A stretch of 64,000 nt of DNA from Subtercola endophyticus (GTDB lineage: Bacteria > Actinomycetota > Actinomycetes > Actinomycetales > Microbacteriaceae): assembly GCF_021044565.1 (NCBI RefSeq), contig NZ_CP087997.1, forward strand, positions 744,001 through 808,000. The letters run 5' to 3'. The notes beneath the pieces are model-generated. The model did not search any database. It was not told where the DNA came from and saw nothing but the letters and a program-made list of their open reading frames with translations. Position numbers and translations under genes: made by a program. Positions 41,491 through 49,947 of this stretch are shown here, in pieces. The first letter of the stretch is position 1. Each line of letters starts with the position of its first letter.

Positions 41491-42450
41491 GTGAGGACGT
41501 TGGTTGAGCTTCAGGTGAAGCGGGCGCCGCGCAAGTCGTCGGCAGCTGTTGCGGATATCGCGGTGGAGAAGTCTGCTGACGAGGTCGTGGAGTGGGTGAC
41601 TGAGTTGCTCGCCGGGTCGGTGTGGGATCCTGGCGCGAAACTGGAGGTGGAGACGCTTGCGGCGCTTCTGAAGCGGGCAGCCACAGTGGCGAAGTCGCCG
41701 GGCAGCGGCGGCCTCCGTCACGTCGAAGCGGAAGCGATTGTCGACGAGCTCGACTTGGCTCTGTCGGGCACGATGCAGAACCTGGCGGTGAACACGTTGG
41801 TGTTGTTGTCGCAGGTGAGGCATGGCATCGAGATCGGTCAGATGAGGCCAGAGCATCTGATTCCGCTGTACGACGGGCTCGAGGGGTGTTGGGGGTTGAT
41901 CAGTGTTGACCGTTTCCGTGTCGATGTTCGGGTGCGCACGGAGGATGTCAACCGCCTGGAGGAGGCGACGGAGCGGCTGCTGGGTGCGTTGGAAATCGTC
42001 CCTGACGAAGCGAAGTCGGTGCAGCGCGCCCTGAACACCGCCCACATCGCGATCGTCTTGATGGATCACGCGGCGCATCCGGCGCGGGAGGTGTCTCGTG
42101 ACGGTGGGCCTAGCCGTGAGGGAGTGGTTCACGTGCTGGGGCGTCTCGGCCGGGTGGGGTACATGCTGAGGCGGCCGCTTCCGCTGGCGTTGGGCCTCAC
42201 GGCGTTGGCTCTACTTCTTGTCTCGCTCGGCATCCAGCTGTTCGAGGTGCTCACGTTGCCGGCTGCTGGACCTGTGGTGGTGACGGCGGAAGAGAGCTGG
42301 CGGGTGTGGCTGCATTCGCTGGTCGACAAGCTTCTGACTACCTCGTTGTGGGCGTTCGTGTTGGCGTTCGCAGAGCAGGTGCGGCGTATGGGGCGCCACC
42401 CGCGTTCTGGTTCTGAGCGCAAACGTGTTCTGATTACGTGGGGTCGTTAG
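41491..42450 (+). CDS. Unknown protein with C-terminal membrane helices
   Basis: About 319 residues; no family recognised. The N-terminal two thirds is charged and helical (VDELDLALSGTMQNLAVNTLVLLSQVRHG, in part); two hydrophobic segments lie near the C-terminus (LGLTALALLLVSLGIQLF and LLTTSLWAFVLAFA), followed by a basic end. TTG, GTG and TCT codons are more frequent than in the neighbours, which suggests a different origin. The start is uncertain; GTG at 41491 or 41485 is most likely. No partner genes suggest a role. Confidence 0.55.
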   Translation: MRTLVELQVKRAPRKSSAAVADIAVEKSADEVVEWVTELLAGSVWDPGAKLEVETLAALLKRAATVAKSPGSGGLRHVEAEAIVDELDLALSGTMQNLAVNTLVLLSQVRHGIEIGQMRPEHLIPLYDGLEGCWGLISVDRFRVDVRVRTEDVNRLEEATERLLGALEIVPDEAKSVQRALNTAHIAIVLMDHAAHPAREVSRDGGPSREGVVHVLGRLGRVGYMLRRPLPLALGLTALALLLVSLGIQLFEVLTLPAAGPVVVTAEESWRVWLHSLVDKLLTTSLWAFVLAFAEQVRRMGRHPRSGSERKRVLITWGR

Positions 42451-42504
42451 GCAGGGCTGGCTTGACGGTTCAGCAGGTGATTTGGCCGATCGCCGACGGC
42501 ATCT

Positions 42505-42516
42505 TGTAACGATACA
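42505..42516. promoter_or_regulatory. LacI-type operator TGTAACGATACA (site 1)
   Basis: A near-palindromic 12-mer. With site 2 it makes a 13-bp perfect inverted repeat spaced by 7 bases. The two centres are 21 bp apart, two helical turns, upstream of the beta-helix/LamG gene. Confidence 0.75.
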
Positions 42517-42525
42517 GGCATTCAC

Positions 42526-42537
42526 TGTATCGTTACA
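42526..42537. promoter_or_regulatory. LacI-type operator TGTATCGTTACA (site 2)
   Basis: The exact complement of site 1. It lies 42 bases before the start codon, where it would overlap the promoter; TACCTAG (42544-42550) is a possible -10 box. Confidence 0.75.
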
Positions 42538-42579
42538 CACACTACCTAGCTTCAGTCAATGTCGACGAAAGGAATGTCC

Positions 42580-45381
42580 ATGCGAAGGTCCCTCAGAGTG
42601 GCAGCGGCGGGGGTGATCGCCGTGATTGCACTGGCCGTTTCGATGCTCACGGCAACCGCCGCCTCCGCCGCACCGTGCACGACGTACTACGTTTCTTCGG
42701 CTTCAGGAGTCGACAGCAACGACGGATGCAGCAGCGCGACCGCGTGGCGCACGCTCGCAAACCTGAACACGACGACCTTCGCAGCAGGCAATCAGATTCT
42801 GTTCCAGAAGGGTGGCTCGTGGACGGGCGAGCTGCAGCCGGCCGGATCCGGCGACTCCGGCAATCCGATCGTCATTTCGACCTACGGCACGGGCGCGACC
42901 CCCATCTTGGCCGGCGGGGGAGCCGCTGCGACCGTCTACTTGCACGATCAGCACGACTGGACGGTGCAGAACCTCGAGATCACCAATACGAGCACCACGG
43001 CAGCGAACAGGGCCGGCATCCTCGTTCAGAACGATCTGACGACAACACTGCACGGCATCCACCTGTCGAACAATCTGATCGACAATGTCGACGGATCCTG
43101 GGCGCAGGGCGATCCGCAGCCGGTGACGACATCGGCGATCTCGTTCGACCTCACCGACAGCAACACCACCGCAGGGTGGGACGACGTTCTCATCTCGGGC
43201 AACACGCTGACCGACGACGATGCCGGCGGCATCTATCTCGGCTCGCCGAACGGCGTGAACCACAACATCTCGAGCACGAACGTCGTGATTCAGAACAACA
43301 CCATCAGCAACGCCGGCGGCAACTCCATCGTCTGCGTCTTCTGCGCCTCGCCGCTCATTCAGTACAACGTGTCGACCGATAGCGGCTACCGCGACTCCGG
43401 GGCCTCGATGTGGGGCGGATGGACGACGAGCGCGGTCTGGCAGTACAACGAGGTGGCGCGCAACTGGCGGGCACTGGTCGACGGGCAGGCTTTCGACGTC
43501 GATAACAACACCCGAGACACCGTCTTGCAGTACAACTACAGCCACGACAACCCGTTCGGCTTCATGGAGTTCTGCTGCAGTTCCACCTTCGGAACGCTCG
43601 GGAACTCGGTCATCCGGTACAACGTGAGCCAGAACGACGGCGCCTCCTACGCCGTGTTCGGCACGCTCGGCGGCCTCGAGACGGGCGCAACGGCGCAGGT
43701 CTACAACAACACGGTGTACATGGGTGCCGGAGACGACGGGGCGGTCACCATCGGCACTCCACCGCCCGGCTCGTCGATAGCCTTCTCGAACAACATCATC
43801 TACAAGCTCGGCACGGGCGGCTACACCAGCACCCGAACGACGTGGTCGCACAATCTCATGTACGGAAACCATCCCGCGTCTGAACCGACCGACGCGGCGA
43901 AGGTCACCTCCGACCCGCTGTTCGTGAAGCCCGGCGGGGGAGGCGATGGACTCGCGAGCGCCTCGGCCTACGCGGTGACAACCGGATCGCCGGCCGTGGG
44001 TGCCGGAGCTCTGATCTCTGGTAACGGTGGCCTCGACTACTTCGGCAACGCCGTCTCGAGCACCGCCGCACCGAACATCGGTGCGTACAACGGTGCGGCG
44101 GTGTCGACGCCGGCGGCGACTCTAGGCGCCTACTGGCGACTGGATGAGGGAACGGGAACGGCCACCGCGGACTCGACGGGCGACGGCAACAACGGCACCC
44201 TTCAAGCGGGCGCATCCTGGACCACCGGTCAGCTGGGAACGGGCGCCGTAGCACTCACCGGCGCATCGAACAGCTTTGTCGACATTCCCACACCGGCCGT
44301 CAATACGAGCGGCAGCTACACGGTATCTGCGTGGGTGAAACCGAACACCCTCACGGGCAACCAGACGTACGCGAGTATCGACGGATCGAGTATCAGCCCG
44401 TTCTACTTGCAGCTCACTGCGGGCAAGTTCGCTTTCACCGTTCGAAGCGCGGATTCGACCACCGCGTCGTACACCCAGGTGCTCGGCCCGGCCCCGACCG
44501 CGGGAACCTGGTACGAGCTCACGGGCGTGTACGACAGTTCGGCCCACACGGTGAAGCTCTACGTAAACGGCGTGCTGCAGGGCACGTCGGCGTTCTCCTC
44601 GGCCTGGACGGCGACGGGGCACACGGAGATCGGCCGGGGAAAGTGGAATGGCGCCGCTGTGGATTTCGCGAATGCGAGTATCGACGACGTGCACATGGTG
44701 AGCTACGCCGCCACCGATCGACAGGCCTTCGCCTTCGGTACGGGCGCGACAGCGTACTATGCGTTCGATGAGGGCACGGCGCGTCGTTTCACCGACTCGA
44801 CCGGAAGCACTCCTGCCGGTCGATTGGAGGGCAACGCATCGTGGGCCGGAAGCGGTCATGTGGGAACGAATGCGCTGACTCTCGACGGAACGTCGGGCAC
44901 GTTTGCAGAAATGCCTGTGGCCGCAGTCGATACGAGCAAGAGTTTCGCTGTCGGAGCGTGGGTGAAGCTGAACTCGGTGACGGGCGGAAATCAGACCTTC
45001 GCCAGCATGTCAGGTGCCGCGGTGAGTCCGTTCTATCTGCAACTCGCGGCGGGAAAGTTTCGGTTCACGCTCAAGAGCGGCGATTCGACGGGCGCTTCTG
45101 GTACCGATGCGAACGCGCTGGCGGCCGCTACCGCGGGCGCGTGGTACCACGTGCTGGGGGTCTATGACTCGACGGCCGGCACCATCTCGCTCTACGTGAA
45201 CGGAACGCTGCAGAGTTCGGCAGCGTATACGACTCCGTGGAAATCGGCCGGCCCCACGGTTATCGGGGCCTCCGAGTGGAACAGGGTTCCCGTCGACTTC
45301 ACCAATGGCTCCATCGACGATGTGCACTTCTACAACCGGGTTCCCAGCGCCAGCGAGATCACCACTCTGGCGACTCCCTGA
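42580..45381 (+). CDS. Secreted right-handed beta-helix protein with two LamG domains
   Basis: A 933-residue exported protein. Signal peptide: MRRSLRVAAAGVIAVIALAV with cleavage near ASAAP. Residues 35-510 have the N-rich repeats of a right-handed beta-helix (VQNLEITN, VIQNNTISNAGGNSIV, VIRYNVSQND), a fold common in polysaccharide lyases and hydrolases. Two LamG/concanavalin-type domains follow (about 520-720 and 730-933, each with AYWRLDEG- or AYYAFDEG-like starts and KLYVNG/SLYVNG). The glycan target is not shown; two LacI operators link it to arabinoside use. ATG at 42580 is chosen for the AAAGGA ribosome site. Confidence 0.8.
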   Translation: MRRSLRVAAAGVIAVIALAVSMLTATAASAAPCTTYYVSSASGVDSNDGCSSATAWRTLANLNTTTFAAGNQILFQKGGSWTGELQPAGSGDSGNPIVISTYGTGATPILAGGGAAATVYLHDQHDWTVQNLEITNTSTTAANRAGILVQNDLTTTLHGIHLSNNLIDNVDGSWAQGDPQPVTTSAISFDLTDSNTTAGWDDVLISGNTLTDDDAGGIYLGSPNGVNHNISSTNVVIQNNTISNAGGNSIVCVFCASPLIQYNVSTDSGYRDSGASMWGGWTTSAVWQYNEVARNWRALVDGQAFDVDNNTRDTVLQYNYSHDNPFGFMEFCCSSTFGTLGNSVIRYNVSQNDGASYAVFGTLGGLETGATAQVYNNTVYMGAGDDGAVTIGTPPPGSSIAFSNNIIYKLGTGGYTSTRTTWSHNLMYGNHPASEPTDAAKVTSDPLFVKPGGGGDGLASASAYAVTTGSPAVGAGALISGNGGLDYFGNAVSSTAAPNIGAYNGAAVSTPAATLGAYWRLDEGTGTATADSTGDGNNGTLQAGASWTTGQLGTGAVALTGASNSFVDIPTPAVNTSGSYTVSAWVKPNTLTGNQTYASIDGSSISPFYLQLTAGKFAFTVRSADSTTASYTQVLGPAPTAGTWYELTGVYDSSAHTVKLYVNGVLQGTSAFSSAWTATGHTEIGRGKWNGAAVDFANASIDDVHMVSYAATDRQAFAFGTGATAYYAFDEGTARRFTDSTGSTPAGRLEGNASWAGSGHVGTNALTLDGTSGTFAEMPVAAVDTSKSFAVGAWVKLNSVTGGNQTFASMSGAAVSPFYLQLAAGKFRFTLKSGDSTGASGTDANALAAATAGAWYHVLGVYDSTAGTISLYVNGTLQSSAAYTTPWKSAGPTVIGASEWNRVPVDFTNGSIDDVHFYNRVPSASEITTLATP

Positions 45382-45385
45382 GTCG

Positions 45386-45429
45386 AAAGAGGGCGCGTTC
45401 GGTCGTTCAGGCCGGGCGCGCCCTTTCTT
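45386..45429. terminator. Bidirectional terminator
   Basis: GGGCGCG (45391-45397) pairs with CGCGCCC (45417-45423), flanked by A-rich and T-rich sequence, between the convergent beta-helix and GH51 genes. Confidence 0.7.
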
Positions 45430-45509
45430 GTGTGCTCAGGATGCTCGCACCCCGTCACGCGCAGCGAAGAGCGCGGGCGTGGGTGTCGAACTCGAACGCA
45501 GGGCGCCGG

Positions 45510-47036
45510 CTAGGACGGGTCGACGCGCGCGGGTACCACCAGCGAGACGGCGGCCCAGGAGATCGCGGGGAGGGCGACCTTCAGAATGCCGTTCTCGACT
45601 CGAGCGGCGACAGGCTTCGGCAAGACGCGCGTGGGAGCATCCATCGTATTCGTCGCCCAAGGATCGTCGTCGTGCATGAGCGCACTCTCGACAATGGTGA
45701 TGTCACCCGCGGGGGAGAAGGCCGAGACGTCGACTTCGAGGTTCGCCTCGTCGTCGAACGATCGATTGAGCAGCAGCACCGACAACCGGCCGGTCTCTTC
45801 ATCCCAGGTCGCGACAGAGTCGACCGCCGCGATCTCGCCGAATTTCGAGGTGGAGATCGTCTCGCCCGACACCGGCATCTGCAGGGTGACCCCGCGCGCG
45901 AGCCTTGCCGTCAACGAGAAAGGATAAAACGTCGTCTGCCGCCAGACGGGCCCGCCCGGCTCACTGCGAATCGGCGCGATGACGTTGACGAGTTGAGCGA
46001 GGCACGCCATCTTCAGCCGATCGCTGTGACGCAGAATCGTGATCAGCAGCCCACCGAGGGTGACCGCATCGAGCACCGTGTAAACGTCTTCTAAGAGACG
46101 AGGATGTTCGGACCACGGCCGTTCGACCCCCTCGACGACGGGCGGCTGGGGGTACCAGATGTTCCATTCGTCAAGCGAGAGCATGATCTTCTTCGGGCTG
46201 TGCAGCTTCGCCCCGACGGCGTCAGCAGTGGCAATGACCCCGCGGATGAACGCGTCGAGATCGACGCCGGCCGCGATGAAGCCCTTCGCATCCTCGCCCT
46301 CCCAGTAGTACTGATGCAGCGAGACGAAGTCGACCTCGTCGTAACACTGCTCGAGTACCGTCGACTCCCACTCGCCGAATGTCGGCATGTGGGAGTGCGA
46401 GCTGCCGCACACGACGAGCTGCAGACCGGGGTCGATCTGCCGCATCGCGGCGGCAGTCTCACGCGCCAGTCGACCGTACTCCTCGGCTCCTTTGTGGCCG
46501 AGCTGCCAGGGCCCGTCGACCTCGTTGCCGAGACACCACAGCGTGATTCCGTGCGGCTGCGGCACACCGTGTTGCACCCGCAGGTCAGAAAGAGCCGTGC
46601 CGCCGGTGAAATTGGAGTACTCCAGAAGGTCGAGCGCATCCTGAACTCCGCGGGTACCCAGGTTGACGGCCATCAGGGGCTCGACTCCTGCCCGCGCGGC
46701 CCAGTCCATGAACTCATTCAGACCGATCTGGTTCGTTTCGATCGAGTGCCAGGCAGCATCCAGCCGAACCGGCCGCTTCTCGCGCGGGCCCACGCCGTCT
46801 TCCCAGCGGTAGCCCGACACGAAGTTGCCGCCCGGGTAGCGCACCACCGTCACGCCGAGCTCTGCCACCAGGTTCAGCACATCTCCGCGGAAGCCGTCGG
46901 AATCGGCCGTGGGGTGGCCGGGCTCATAGATGCCCTCGTAGACGCCCCGACCGAGATGCTCGATGAACGAGCCGAAAACTCGCCGATCGATTGCGCCGAT
47001 CGTGAAGCCGGGATGCACGAGTGCGGTGATCTGCAT
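45510..47036 (-). CDS. Alpha-L-arabinofuranosidase, GH51
   Basis: A 508-residue intracellular retaining arabinofuranosidase. The acid/base glutamate is E172 in CLGNEVDGPW and the nucleophile E290 in SLDEWNIWY. It also has RYPGGNFVSGYRWEDGVGP and the C-terminal beta-sandwich. It should remove terminal alpha-L-arabinofuranose from imported arabino-oligosaccharides. It is the last gene of the six-gene minus-strand operon and lies before the terminator. No signal peptide. Confidence 0.95.
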   Translation of the reverse strand: MQITALVHPGFTIGAIDRRVFGSFIEHLGRGVYEGIYEPGHPTADSDGFRGDVLNLVAELGVTVVRYPGGNFVSGYRWEDGVGPREKRPVRLDAAWHSIETNQIGLNEFMDWAARAGVEPLMAVNLGTRGVQDALDLLEYSNFTGGTALSDLRVQHGVPQPHGITLWCLGNEVDGPWQLGHKGAEEYGRLARETAAAMRQIDPGLQLVVCGSSHSHMPTFGEWESTVLEQCYDEVDFVSLHQYYWEGEDAKGFIAAGVDLDAFIRGVIATADAVGAKLHSPKKIMLSLDEWNIWYPQPPVVEGVERPWSEHPRLLEDVYTVLDAVTLGGLLITILRHSDRLKMACLAQLVNVIAPIRSEPGGPVWRQTTFYPFSLTARLARGVTLQMPVSGETISTSKFGEIAAVDSVATWDEETGRLSVLLLNRSFDDEANLEVDVSAFSPAGDITIVESALMHDDDPWATNTMDAPTRVLPKPVAARVENGILKVALPAISWAAVSLVVPARVDPS

Positions 47037-47066
47037 GACAGAGAAGCGCCTTTCGGAGGTGTCTTT

Positions 47067-48092
47067 TCAGAGGTGTATGGGGTCGTGGGTGACGATTCGG
47101 GAGGCGTCGTCGTCGAACGCGCGAAGCAGTCGCTCGCGCTCATCCGCAGTGATCGCCAGCAGTGATCCGTGCCTCGCGCCCGGCGGCATCTGAGCAGATT
47201 CCACAAAGCTCCAGTGGCCGGAGGCGAGGTCTGTCGACTCGAAGAGCGTGTAGCCGCGAAGCAAGAACTCGTCGATGAGCAGGTACCAGCTGTTGCCATC
47301 GAGTGCCTGAGCGACGGCGGGGCCTTCGCCCCGTTCGATGAAGCCTTTTCCCACGTCGACAGCAAGGGTCGAGAAGTCTCCCGTCAGCGACTGACCGCGC
47401 TCGACGAGAATGTGATGGCCGGTGTCGGCGCTGCCTCCCGCCACTTGTTCGCTGGCCGAAAAGCGGTACCAGTCGTCTCCGTCGTTCAAGAACGTGGCGT
47501 CGATGACGTTGAAGCCCGCGTCGAGATACACTTCAGGCTCGCTGAACGTGCGGAAATCCGTCGTGGTCGCCCTCATCATGCGCTGGTACTGCTGCTCGGT
47601 GCGTTCATCGCTTCGATCGTCATTGCGATCCGAGGTCTCGTAGAGCGCGGAGGCCCAGAAGACCAGCCACGCGTCGTGCTCGACCGACCAGAAGGCCTTC
47701 GGCGCCCAGGCATTTCCAGCCTCGGGCGGTGCGACCTGCACCAGTCGGGGCGCCGACCAGGTGACGAGGTCGGCCGACTCCCAGATCACCAGAGATCGAC
47801 TGCCGTGCGCCGTCGACCGAGCCCAGTCTTCTGCCGGACCGATTCGGAGGTCGGTCGCGAGCACGAAGAAGCGGCCGCGCCGAGAGTCGCGCACGATGAA
47901 CGGATCGCGCACTCCGTGCTCACCGATGTCTGACACCAGTATGGGCTGCCCGTCGCGCAGCTCACTCCAGGCGACTGGAAGCGGCCCGTCGCTCACGGCG
48001 AAGCGAATCTGCTCACCGTTCAGCTCGCGTTCGCCGGTGAAGTAGACGAACAAGAACCCCGCATTTTCGGCCACGACGTGGTTCTGGGTCAT
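47067..48092 (-). CDS. GH43-like glycoside hydrolase (operon gene 5)
   Basis: A 341-residue five-bladed beta-propeller hydrolase. The three acidic residues expected for GH43 are D63 (GVRDPFIVRD), D198 (NVIDATFL) and E257 (ERGEGPAV). The subfamily with RDPFIVR...VLATDLRIG usually acts on arabinosides or xylosides. No signal peptide, so it works on imported oligosaccharides. ATG at 48092 overlaps the permease stop by 4 bases (ATGA). A long in-frame extension upstream overlaps the permease and is not real. Confidence 0.85.
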   Translation of the reverse strand: MTQNHVVAENAGFLFVYFTGERELNGEQIRFAVSDGPLPVAWSELRDGQPILVSDIGEHGVRDPFIVRDSRRGRFFVLATDLRIGPAEDWARSTAHGSRSLVIWESADLVTWSAPRLVQVAPPEAGNAWAPKAFWSVEHDAWLVFWASALYETSDRNDDRSDERTEQQYQRMMRATTTDFRTFSEPEVYLDAGFNVIDATFLNDGDDWYRFSASEQVAGGSADTGHHILVERGQSLTGDFSTLAVDVGKGFIERGEGPAVAQALDGNSWYLLIDEFLLRGYTLFESTDLASGHWSFVESAQMPPGARHGSLLAITADERERLLRAFDDDASRIVTHDPIHL

Positions 48093-48910
48093 CCCTTCAC
48101 ACTGCCGTTCACGAGCCCGCTGACGATGTGGCGCTGCATGAAGATGAAGAAGATGAGCATGGGAATGAGCACGATCACGGTCATCGTCATGAACGCCGGC
48201 CAGTCGATGGTGAACTGACGCACGGCAGAGTAGACCTGCAGCACGAGTGTCTGGTTCTGCGGCGAGCTGATGAACACGTTCGGAGTGATGAAGTCGTTCC
48301 AGACCCACATCGTCTCGAATACGCCGACCGTGACCAGAATCGGCCGGATGAGCGGCAGAACGATCTGCCCGTAGATGCGGAAGAGTCCCGCGCCATCGAT
48401 TCGAGCCGCCTCGATGATCTCCATCGGCACCGTGCGCATGTAGCCCTGGATGAGGAAGTAACAGAAGATCGCGCCGGCACTGTAGAGGGCGATGAGCCCG
48501 GTCAGGGTGTCGACGAGCTTGACGTTCACCAGCAGCTCGTACAGCGGAATCAGTGTCGTCTGAAAAGGAACGATGAAGCCGACGAGCAGAAGCACGCCGA
48601 ACAGGCGGTTCAGCCGCGTGTTGCGCATGATCATGCCGAACGCCGCCAGGGAGCCGATGATCAGCATCAACGCTACTGAGAACGCGGTTACACAGAGGGT
48701 GTTGAGAAAACCCTGCAGCAGCGGAATGGTCTTGAAGATGTTGACGTAGTTGTCGAGGTAGAGGCTGGACGGCAGAGCGAGCGGTGACGCGGCAGCTTCG
48801 GCCTGGGTCTTGAACGTATTCACGAGGATGAAATAGAACGGCAGACCCACCACGCAGGCCAACGGGATCATGAGCACGCTGGTGATCCACGACGTCTTCT
48901 TGGTCTTCAT
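48089..48910 (-). CDS. Carbohydrate ABC transporter permease (MalG type)
   Basis: A 273-residue membrane protein with six helices. The EAA loop that contacts the ATPase is EIIEAARIDGAGLFRIYGQI and is followed by VLPLIRPIL. It pairs with the MalF-type permease whose stop overlaps its start by 4 bases (ATGA). The start MKTKKTSWITSVLM is clear. Confidence 0.93.
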   Translation of the reverse strand: MKTKKTSWITSVLMIPLACVVGLPFYFILVNTFKTQAEAAASPLALPSSLYLDNYVNIFKTIPLLQGFLNTLCVTAFSVALMLIIGSLAAFGMIMRNTRLNRLFGVLLLVGFIVPFQTTLIPLYELLVNVKLVDTLTGLIALYSAGAIFCYFLIQGYMRTVPMEIIEAARIDGAGLFRIYGQIVLPLIRPILVTVGVFETMWVWNDFITPNVFISSPQNQTLVLQVYSAVRQFTIDWPAFMTMTVIVLIPMLIFFIFMQRHIVSGLVNGSVKG

Positions 48911-49860
48911 GAGAACCTCTTCTCTACGCGGCGAGTGATCACGAGTTGAGCGATCACGATGATCGCGACGAACAGCAGAAAGACGACCGCCAGCGCCGAA
49001 CCTTGGCCGAATTTGGCTTGAGCAATGCCGTTCTGAATGATCGATTGCGTGATGGTGAGCGTGGCGAACCCGGGCCCACCCCCGGTCAGAGTGAAGGGCA
49101 GATCGTAGACCTTCAGCCCGTCGGTCATCAGGAGCAGCGTGCTCACCGTGATGGCCGGCGTCAAGAGCGGAAGGGTGATCGAGAAGAATCGCTGCCTGGC
49201 CGACGCGCCGTCGATCATGGCGACCTCGTAGTAGTCGTCGGGAATGGACTGCAGGTAGGCCAAATACAAGATCGCATGCCAGCCCGTTTTCGACCACACG
49301 CCGACGATGATCACCGAGAGCTGGGCGAGGGTGTTGTCGGCCAGCCACGGAATGGGTCCGATGTTGAACAGGGTGTGAAGCACCGTGTTGAGTGCGCCCG
49401 AGCCGAGCGGATTGAAGATGAACCCCCAGACCAGCCCGAGAATCGCGATGCTCGGAATGGCGGGAAAGAAGAAAATGGAGCGCACGAAGTTCTTGCCGTG
49501 AAAGGCCCGGTTCAGGATGACCGCCAGAGGTATGGCCAGCGCGGTCACCAGCACGGTGGTGCCGATCGTGTACAGCAGCGTGAAGTAGAGCCCGGAGAGC
49601 ATCGACGTGTTGGTGAAGACCTTCACGTAGTTCTGCAACCCGACGAAGTCGGCGTTGTTCGAATAGCCGTTGAAGTCGGTCAGGCTGTAGTAGAACGACT
49701 GCCCCAGCGGAATCAGGAACAGCACGACGAGCACGATCGCGATCGGAACGAGAAAAACCTGAGCGCCGGCGGCCTGCCGCAGCCGCACCAGTCTCGCCGA
49801 GCTCGTTGTGCGCGCCGCACGTGGCTTTGTCGCCTGGCTAGCCGCCATGTTGTATGCCAT
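48907..49860 (-). CDS. Carbohydrate ABC transporter permease (MalF type)
   Basis: A 317-residue membrane protein with six helices after a basic N-terminus. The EAA loop is YYEVAMIDGASARQRFFSIT. It also has PFTLTGGGPGFATLT, typical of sugar uptake permeases. A ribosome site (GGTGG) precedes ATG at 49860. Separated from the binding-protein gene by a long hairpin. No ATPase gene lies in the locus, so a shared MsiK/MsmX-type ATPase elsewhere is likely. Confidence 0.93.
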   Translation of the reverse strand: MAYNMAASQATKPRAARTTSSARLVRLRQAAGAQVFLVPIAIVLVVLFLIPLGQSFYYSLTDFNGYSNNADFVGLQNYVKVFTNTSMLSGLYFTLLYTIGTTVLVTALAIPLAVILNRAFHGKNFVRSIFFFPAIPSIAILGLVWGFIFNPLGSGALNTVLHTLFNIGPIPWLADNTLAQLSVIIVGVWSKTGWHAILYLAYLQSIPDDYYEVAMIDGASARQRFFSITLPLLTPAITVSTLLLMTDGLKVYDLPFTLTGGGPGFATLTITQSIIQNGIAQAKFGQGSALAVVFLLFVAIIVIAQLVITRRVEKRFS

Positions 49861-49893
49861 CAATCCACCTTCGATTTCTTCGATAACGCCGGG

Positions 49894-49939
49894 GATGCGG
49901 CCGAGATGATGTCGATCATGGCATCATCACGGCCGCATC
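49894..49939 (-). other. Intercistronic hairpin between binding protein and permease
   Basis: GATGCGGCCG-A-GATGATG pairs with CATCATC-A-CGGCCGCATC around a 10-base loop, 17 bp with one A:A mismatch. No T run. Such hairpins after a binding-protein gene commonly protect its mRNA and lower permease expression. Confidence 0.7.
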
Positions 49940-49947
49940 GGCACTGC

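Noticed and set aside
47067..48890. A single 607-residue protein joining the permease region to the GH43-like gene
   Set aside because: The upstream part is antisense-quality translation overlapping an intact permease in another frame; the real start is the ATGA overlap at 48092.
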